Assembly: GCA_951230915.1 (NCBI GenBank)
Contig: OX579637.1
Location: 34,348,001 to 34,412,000, forward strand
Length of the DNA: 64,000 nucleotides
Source of the DNA: Antitrichia curtipendula
Lineage: Eukaryota > Streptophyta > Bryopsida > Hypnales > Leucodontaceae
Direction: 5' to 3'
Shown one piece after another: positions 56,286 through 62,160 of this stretch. The notes under the pieces are model-generated. The model was not told the origin of the DNA, ran no database searches, and saw nothing but the letters and a program-made list of their open reading frames with translations. The first letter of the stretch is position 1. Each line of letters begins with the position of its first letter. Both the position numbers and the translations under genes were made by a program.

Positions 56286-58440
56286 AATCGGGTCTGGAGT
56301 TTAATGGCTCCCTACATCAAATGTCATTGAATTTGATTTGGGAAGGCACTTGAACAAACTTGTGGAAGTTGCAAATACAATCAAATATTTGAATCCATGC
56401 AAACACTCAATTTGGGTATAATTTTCAGCCATCTCCACGTGAATCAAAAGAAATATGTAATAAACATGGGTCTGTAGTTTAATGGCTCCCTACATCAAAT
56501 GTCATGGAATTTGATTTGGGAAGGCACTTCAACAAACTTCTCAAAATTGCAAATACCCTCAAATATTTGAATCCACGCAAACATTCAATTTGTGCGTAAT
56601 TTTCATCCATCTCCACGTAAATAAAACATAAAATGGAATAAAATCGGGTCTGTAGTTTAATGGCTCCCTACATCAAATGTCCTGGAATTTGATTTGGGGA
56701 ATCACTTGAACAAACTTGTGGAAGTTGCAAATACCCTCAAATATTTGAATCCATGCAAACACTCAATTTGAGCGTAATTTTCATCCATCTCCACATGAGT
56801 CAAAAAAAATTTGGAATAAACATGGGTCTGTAGTTTAATGGCTCCCTACATCAAATGTCATGGAATTTGATTTGGGAAGGCACTTCAACACACTTCTCAA
56901 AATTGCAAATACCCTCAAATATTTGAATCCACGCAAACATTCAATTTGTGCGTAATTTTCATCCATCTCCACGTAAATAAAACATAAAATGGAATAAAAT
57001 CGGGTCTGTAGTTTAATGGCTCCCTACATCAAATGTCCTGGAATTTGATTTGGGGAATCACTTGAACAAACTTGTGGAAGTTGCAAATACCCTCAAATAT
57101 TTGAATCCATGAGAATATGTCATTTGTGCTTAATTTTCATCCATCTCCACGTGAGTCAAAAGAAATATGGAATAAAATCGGGTCTGTAGTTTAATGGCTC
57201 CCTACATCAAATGTCATTGAATTTGATTTAAGGAGGCATTTAAACAAACTTGTGGAAGTTGCAAATAGCCTCAAATATTTGAATCCATGAGAATATTTCA
57301 TTTGTGTGCAATCCTCATCCATCTCCACGTGAATTAAAAAAAAATATGGAATAAACTTGGGCCTTTACTTTAATGGCTCCCTACATCAAATGTTATGGAA
57401 TTTGATTTGGGAAGGCACTTGAACAAATTTGTGGAAGTTACAAACACCTTCAAATATTTGAATCCATGAGAATATTTCATTTGTGCTTAATTTTCATTCA
57501 TCTCCACGTGAATAAAAAAAAACATGGAATAAACTTGGGCTTGTAATTTAATGGCTTCCTACATCAAATGTTATGGAATTTGATTTGGGAAGGCACTTGA
57601 ACAAATTTGTGGAAGTTGCAAATACTCTCAAATATTTGAATCCATGAGAATATTTCATTTGTGCTTAATTTTCATCCATCTCCACGTGAATCAAAAAAAA
57701 TATGGAATAAACTTCGGCTTGTAATTTAATGGCTTCCTACATCAAATGTTATGGAATTTGATTTGGGAAGGCACTTGAACAAACTTCTCGAAATTGCAAA
57801 TACCTGCAAATATTTGAATCCATGCAATCATTCAAATCGTGCGTAATTTACATCCATCTCCACATGAATAAAAAAAAATATGAAATAAAATCGAGTGTGT
57901 AGTTTAATGGCTCCCTAAATCAAATGTCATGTAATTTGTTTTGGGAAGGCGCTTGAACCAAATTGTGCAAGTTGCAAATACCCTCAAATATTTGAATCCA
58001 TGAGAATATTTCATTTCGTGTAATTTTCATCCATCTCCATGTGAATCAAAAAAATATGGAATAAAACCGAGTGTGTAGTTTAATGGCTCCCTACATCAAA
58101 TGTTATGGAATTTGATTTGGGGAGACACTTGAACAAATTTGTGGAAATTACAAATACCCTCAAATATTTGAATCCAAGCAAACATTCAACTTGTGTGAAA
58201 TATTCATCCATCTGCACGTGAATCAAAAAAAATATGGAATAATACCAGGTGTGTAGTTTTATGGCTCCCTACATCAAATGTCATGAAATTTGATTGAGGA
58301 AGGCACTTGAACCAACTTGTGGGAGTTGCAAATACCCTCAAATATTTGAATCCATGGAAATATTTAGTTTGTTCGTAATTCCAATCCACCCTCACGTGAA
58401 TCAAGAAAGTTTTGGAATAAAATTGGGCCTATACTTTTTT
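56286..58440. repeat. Divergent right-edge satellite monomers
   Basis: About twelve diverged monomers, several of the CCATGAGAATATTTC form. A two-monomer duplication is visible from the ATAAAACATAAAATGG variant at 56,621 and 56,977 (356 bp). The last well-formed unit has CCCTCACGTGAATC near 58,389 and loses similarity after GGCTCTCTACATCAAATG at about 58,441. Confidence 0.87.
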
Positions 58441-58720
58441 GGCTCTCTACATCAAATGTTATAGAATTTAATATTAGAAATTTTTTGAAGCATAGATGGA
58501 TGTTTATAGTTCTTTAAAATATTTGAATTCACAATAATAGGTTATTTATGTCTAATTTTAGTCTATCCTTGTGTCTATTAAAAAATTTTGCAATATAAGC
58601 TTTTAGGCATTTATATTAAATATTAAGGGCTACTTGTACCATGAAAAGTCATAGTATTTAATTGTGGAAGAGCTCTCAAATTTATTTTTAAATTGCATTG
58701 ACATTTAATTGAAAAATAGA
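58441..58720. repeat. Decayed satellite relics beyond the array edge
   Basis: Two weak matches to the monomer persist, in order and in the same orientation. AAAATATTTGAATTCA (58,517) followed by TTATTTATGTCTAATTTTAG and TTGCAATATAAG corresponds to the middle and end of a unit. GTCATAGTATTTAATTGTGG (58,649) followed by CTCTCAAATTTA corresponds to the next unit start. Both show heavy substitution and small indels. This is a by-eye alignment. Confidence 0.6.
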
Positions 58721-59540
58721 ACAAATATGAATCATCTCTAAATCCTATATGTTGAAGACATTTCGCAACTTCAACTTCTTTTTTCTAGTTTGTGTTTTTA
58801 TTAAGTCCTTAGTTAACTTTTTTAATGACAATTTTTTGAACAAAAGAATATTAAGATTTTGTTTTTTATATAGAATCCTAGCATATTCTTTAAAATAATT
58901 AAGGTATATACTTTTGGGTTTTCATTATGGATCGTAAAATCCCCTAATTATCCATGAAAATTAGATTATAAAATCATAACATGCGATAAATAATGTACTA
59001 TTTCTATGAAATATGTGGATGCATGTTAAAATTTAGAGCATTAGTGAAACATGTAACTCTTTTCTTGTGCCACAATACTAGGAAGTTTAATAAAATCTAA
59101 CAAAGTTCTTGTTTTGAGTGGTTCATGTTAACTTTTTGATAATAACTATTTTGCGCTGCTGTTTTAGTACCCAATACACTATTCTGGAAATCACTGATTT
59201 CAGAGTACTATCTTTGTTTTAGCATGTTCACAATCAATGATTAGAATCTTTCATCCCATGTGAGTTTGTAAGTAATTTTGTTGTGTTTTATTCACCGAGT
59301 ATGCAATTAGCTTACCTCTCTGTTTGTCTATAACTTAAAGTAATATTGTTTTTTTTTATTCACCTAAGCAATCATCTTACATCTCTATTTGTCTGTAACT
59401 TAGAGTGAAATTGTTGTGGTTTATGAGTAACCTAAGTGATTAATAAGATGTATACTTTAAATTGTTATAGTTATTCTTAATTTTTTTACAGACAAATCGA
59501 GATGTAAGATGAATAAATTTTTTGGTCAATTTAGACTAAA
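58720..59540. other. AT-rich intergenic sequence, no gene seen
   Basis: This stretch is strongly AT-rich with no open frame of note and no satellite similarity that I can follow. Apart from the small repeat cluster at 59,287-59,518 I see nothing interpretable. It separates the satellite edge from the GC-rich gene region. Confidence 0.7.
59287..59518. repeat. Small direct and inverted repeat cluster
   Basis: Two direct copies start with TTTATTCACC at 59,287 and 59,355 (68 bp apart) and share a TCT-TTTGTCT-TAACTTA core. A third copy is inverted: 59,486-59,512 is the reverse complement of 59,372-59,398 at 26 of 27 positions (core TTACAGACAAATCGAGATGT). The arrangement could be the remains of a small non-autonomous element, but no target-site duplication was identified. 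Confidence 0.7.
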
Positions 59541-59576
59541 GCCCGAGACTAAAGCGCGAGACTAATTTTCTCGGGC
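59541..59576. other. Inverted repeat (hairpin) at the composition boundary
   Basis: GCCCGAGA at 59,541-59,548 and TCTCGGGC at 59,569-59,576 are perfect reverse complements around a 20-base loop. The left arm is also part of a short direct repeat (GACTAAAGCCCGAGACTAA overlapping GACTAAAGCGCGAGACTAA). It sits exactly where base composition turns from AT-rich to GC-rich. No terminator role is implied. Confidence 0.65.
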
Positions 59577-59579
59577 ATT

Positions 59580-60077
59580 TGTGGGTGAACAAGTAAACTT
59601 TGGCAATTATTAAAAAAAAAATTTGAAGAATGAAAAAACGTAACTATTCTCATATCTTTTGCGGCTTTGGGGGCCTTATCCACGGAATTGGGGTCTTCTT
59701 CGCCGCGGTCGCCGCGGTTGTAGGTCGTCTCTTCCAACCTGCAAATTTTTTCCGCCAACGTCGTCGGCATTGTCTGCGCTTTCTTCGCACTCGTCGTCGT
59801 CGTTCCCCTTCCTCCGCGTTGGTGTGCATCGTCTGGGTACTGCGAGTTGCGGATTACATCTGCGGCCACTTTTTCGACCTCGTTGTGCATCCTCCGGGGT
59901 ACTGGAAGTGTGCGCAAGTTCTTAAGGTTTTGAATTTCGAAGATAGGAGGGAGTGCGGGAGATCAGGCGACGGAGTTGGAGCACGGCGACGGAGTTTTGT
60001 GCATGGTTGTGTGAGTTGCCTGAGTTGCGACTGCTGCGTGGTTCTTTGCGACGGGAGGTTCAGCCTTCAGGAAGCAG
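59580..60077 (+). other. GC-rich region, possible 5' non-coding exon of the downstream gene
   Basis: Composition is markedly GC- and CpG-rich compared with flanking DNA, and the stretch ends at a good donor-like junction (GAAGCAG then GTAATG, GT at 60,078). Paired with the acceptor at 61,370-61,371 this would give a 1,294-bp intron. The long plus-strand frame here is arginine-rich with no protein-like pattern, so I read the stretch as promoter plus untranslated leader rather than coding. The transcription start is not identifiable. An alternative is an unrelated gene on the minus strand. Confidence 0.35.
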
Positions 60078-60198
60078 GTAATGCAAAGTTTTTGAGGTTG
60101 AGGGAGTTTTTATTTGAGTGAGCTTGGAGCTTGTAAAAAGTTTGGGCTTAGGTTTTCCCTTGCGATGATCTGCATCTTTTGACTTGTGCCTGGAATTT

Positions 60199-60262
60199 GG
60201 TATTCGGCGTTCAAGTGCAGTAATTCGGTATTCGGCGTTCAAGTGCCTGGAATTCGGTATTT
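60199..60262. repeat. 28-bp direct repeat, two full copies and a partial
   Basis: GGTATTCGGCGTTCAAGTGC occurs at 60,199-60,218 and 60,227-60,246, followed by a partial CTGGAATTCGGTATTT. It lies within the putative first intron. Confidence 0.85.
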
Positions 60263-60329
60263 AAGGGTTTGTTTGATTTTGTGTTTGAGTGAGGTCTGTA
60301 CAACTGCTTTTTAAAAATTGAATGGCTTG

Positions 60330-60529
60330 TGAGCTTTAGTGCCGAGCTGAGGGTTTAGAAACTGCGTTTTTCAATGAGCTTTAGTGCCGAGCTTTCTTCA
60401 TCTGCTTAGCTGTGCAATGGGAACTACAGTTTTGAAACTGAATTGCCCATTGTGCTTCACAATTTGAATTGAGTTTTAACGGTGACCTTGAACGCCGAGT
60501 GAGCTTTCACGTTGACCTTGAATGCCGAG
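60330..60529. repeat. Short duplications with a shared GCCGAG core
   Basis: TGAGCTTTAGTGCCGAGCT occurs at 60,330 and 60,375, 45 bp apart. TGACCTTGAA-GCCGAG occurs at 60,483 and 60,513, 30 bp apart, with a C/T difference. All four end in GCCGAG. Local slippage or old tandem duplication in probable intron sequence. Confidence 0.75.
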
Positions 60530-61371
60530 CCTTATCGCTGCGCTTACTGGAATGGAAACTCTTGAATGGGGTGAAAGCACACTACGGTTGTCCAAAATCG
60601 TAGTCACGGCAGAATTTCTGCACAGGATGAAAGTTTAGAGTCAATTTTACTATGGTTCTGGTTGGTTTTTTGGAAAAAAAAAAATAAGGCGAAGTCTTAC
60701 ATCTCGTGCACGTTGAAAATTGCATAGCAAAAAAGTGACTTTCATCTATTAATTCAATGTATAAAGTACAAACATAAAATGTTTGTACTGTCACAGATTC
60801 AGCTTTAGCATTGTTGTACTTATTGTGTCAAGTTTAGGAGTTCATTCTTGCAATGCAAAGAACTACATTCAATATTCTAATGTTTACATACAATGTTTTG
60901 GCATTTCACTAGGGTTTGGGGAATTTTATAAGAAAATATCCTTACAAATGTGTGATTTTGGTACAAGGTCCAAATTTTGACTTTAAAGTGTGTATTTTCA
61001 TTTTAAATTTTAGAATCTATAAAAAGACCTTTTTATTGAGATGGGCTAATATTTCATTTTGGTGTATATGATGTTTTGGTTACAATTTTCTCTATCGGAG
61101 ATTTATTAGTTGAAACGTCCTGGCAGCCTCTAGGGTTTGCCCATTGTACACATAATGTACTGTACATACTTATTGTACAACGGGGACCAATAGTCGTCTG
61201 CCACATATCATCTAAATCGGGATTCATTGCAACATCCCGGTTATACGGTGTGCTTTTGCAGCGACATTCTCTCTTGCACATTCGAAAAAATGCAGCGCTA
61301 TCTTAATGTTGTCTAATCTTGTCTAATCTTGTCTACTATCCATCATGTGTCTAGTTGTTTTGAATTTGCAG
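60530..61371. other. Probable intron or intergenic sequence, no gene seen
   Basis: This stretch holds only short frames on both strands, mutually overlapping and without recognisable domains, plus the hairpin at 60,765 and an A-run near 60,676. It ends in a T-rich tract and a clear acceptor (TTGAATTTGCAG, AG at 61,370-61,371). Confidence 0.6.
60765..60789. other. Perfect 11-bp inverted repeat with 3-bp spacer
   Basis: AGTACAAACAT (60,765-60,775), spacer AAA, ATGTTTGTACT (60,779-60,789). In RNA or single-stranded DNA this would form a compact 25-nt hairpin; in duplex DNA it is a dyad of the kind bound by protein dimers. Each arm ends in a GTAC core. No specific binding factor can be named. 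Confidence 0.8.
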
Positions 61372-61504
61372 CACTTCACACGGAAGTTGAAGAAAGTGGA
61401 CCAACCTCACAGCTCCGCTTACAATTTGCGCATTCGTGGGAGAGGAGCGAGGAAGGACGCTGAACGCACCGAGGTCAATTTCCACGAGATCGATTTTCGC
61501 AAAG
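61372..61504 (+). other. Candidate 5' exon, probably untranslated or carrying an upstream frame
   Basis: The segment is bounded by acceptor-like TTTGCAG and donor-like AAAG/GTACAG (GT at 61,505), with higher GC than its surroundings. One frame reads protein-like (from HFTRKLKKVDQP through RIRGRGARKDAER). If it is spliced to 62,149, that frame enters the main coding exon out of register and stops after about 23 codons (TGA in GGGGAAGATGA), so it would be an upstream frame overlapping the main start, not an N-terminal extension. A second possibility is a fragment of an older gene. No transcript evidence is available. Confidence 0.4.
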
Positions 61505-61563
61505 GTACAGAACTGCCCAAGTTCCACAAAGGTCGATTTCCTCGGTGGTCGATTTCCGCGAGG
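61473..61563. repeat. Four short GGTCGATTTCC-like repeats
   Basis: GGTCAATTTCCACGAG (61,473), ATCGATTTTCGCAAAG (61,489), GGTCGATTTCCTCGG (61,531) and GGTCGATTTCCGCGAGG (61,547) are variants of one 15-16 bp motif. They span the end of the candidate 5' exon and the start of the following intron. Confidence 0.7.
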
Positions 61564-62148
61564 TCTTTGTTTTGAGATTAGAACGACTGTAGACCTTGTT
61601 TATGGTACAAATCTGGATTTAGATTAGAACGACTACCTTTAGAACATGAATTGGTCTCGATATTTCTTTAGCGGTTGATTTACAATACATCTCCTTCACG
61701 GCGTTCAGTGGCTGCAATTACTGTACAGTATATACAATGTTGTAGTATAACGTCTACGTTGTTATATTCAACAGCATTGTTTACGGAGTTCATTGGGTAC
61801 AATCAAAGTACAATATGCATAATATTTTAATATAGCCTTTACATTGTTACTTGTTAGATACAACATGCCTCCTTCACGGAGTTCATTAGGTACAATCACT
61901 GTGCAATATGTACAATGTTTCAGTACAACATTTCCGTGGTTAGGTACACAATGGTTTTCGTACAGTTTCGAGAGTTTGCATTGTCCTGGGGTACATAGTT
62001 TTCCTTGGAACGAGACGAGAGAGTTCACTAGTACATTCATTGTACAATGCATACATTGTTTAAGTACATTTTGTACGTTTTAGATACACTTTGTAAGAGT
62101 TCGCGGACATAATTGTTTAAAACGACTGTTTTTGATTCTTTTTTGTAG
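61505..62148 (+). other. Probable intron immediately upstream of the coding exon
   Basis: Starts GTACAG after AAAG and ends in a T-rich tract with TTTTTTGTAG (AG at 62,147-62,148), 644 bp in all. Contains the GTAC-rich repeat block. The acceptor leaves 12 untranslated bases before the start ATG. Confidence 0.55.
61690..62098. repeat. Decayed ~90-bp tandem repeats rich in GTAC
   Basis: Four diverged copies begin ACGGCGTTCA (61,698), ACGGAGTTCATTGGGTAC (61,793), ACGGAGTTCATTAGGTAC (61,876) and GAGTTCACTAGTAC (62,021). Each is followed by variants of TACAATATGTACAATGTTT. Spacings are 95, 83 and about 142 bp, the last widened by an inserted or partial copy. The block lies in the intron just upstream of the main coding exon. 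Confidence 0.7.
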
Positions 62149-62160
62149 TCGTTGAAGACG

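Larger units (their letters stand above)
1..58440. repeat. Tandem satellite array, ~178-bp monomer, probable (peri)centromeric
   Basis: The box TCCCTACATCAAATGTCATGG recurs head to tail at 1, 180, 358, 536, 716, 896, 1072 and so on to the right edge, giving unit lengths of mostly 176-180 bp and roughly 325-330 monomers. Ordered landmarks in a unit are: the start box; AATTTGATTTGG; CACTTGAACAAACTTGTG; a CCCTC or CAATC switch; the palindrome TCAAATATTTGA; CCATGCAAACACTCAATTTG; TTTTCATCCAT; CCACGTGAATC; an A-run of 5-9; GGAATAAAACCGGGTGTG; and TAGTTTAATGG. All units share one orientation and I saw no transposon-like interruption. Centromeric use is an inference from length, HOR organisation and size. 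The array is open at the left end of the window. Confidence 0.97.

Noticed and set aside
1..58440. Repeated 60-67 residue minus-strand frames (GAIKLHTRFYSIFF... type) and a few plus-strand frames in the array
   Set aside because: Each is one monomer read in its single open frame. Unit length is not a multiple of three, so the frame closes at the next monomer. Their similarity is only satellite similarity; there is no protein-level selection signal that I can see.
1..58440. CRISPR array
   Set aside because: Repeats are directly adjacent ~178-bp units with no unique spacers, and the flank is eukaryotic with introns.
1..58440. CENP-B box in the monomer
   Set aside because: The GGAATAAAACCGGGT segment fits the A and CGGG parts of the box at the right spacing, but TTCG is replaced by TGGA, so essential positions are missing.
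59630..60121. 163-residue plus-strand frame as a gene
   Set aside because: Arginine- and cysteine-rich without domain pattern, typical of a chance frame in GC-rich DNA. It also runs through a good splice donor at 60,078.
60582..61306. Several 65-76 residue frames on both strands
   Set aside because: They overlap each other, lie in AT-rich probable intron, and show no motif or codon pattern.
61345..61627. Two overlapping plus-strand frames as independent small genes
   Set aside because: One begins before a clear splice acceptor and both run past a donor. The segment is better explained as a candidate exon.
61768..62083. Overlapping plus- and minus-strand frames in the GTAC-rich block
   Set aside because: The reading frames come from the decayed tandem repeats; internal repetition, not coding, explains their length.
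62152..62160. Start of the RING-like protein at the upstream in-frame TTG
   Set aside because: Not a usual plant start. The ATG at 62,161 has a good context, and the codons before it abut the splice acceptor.
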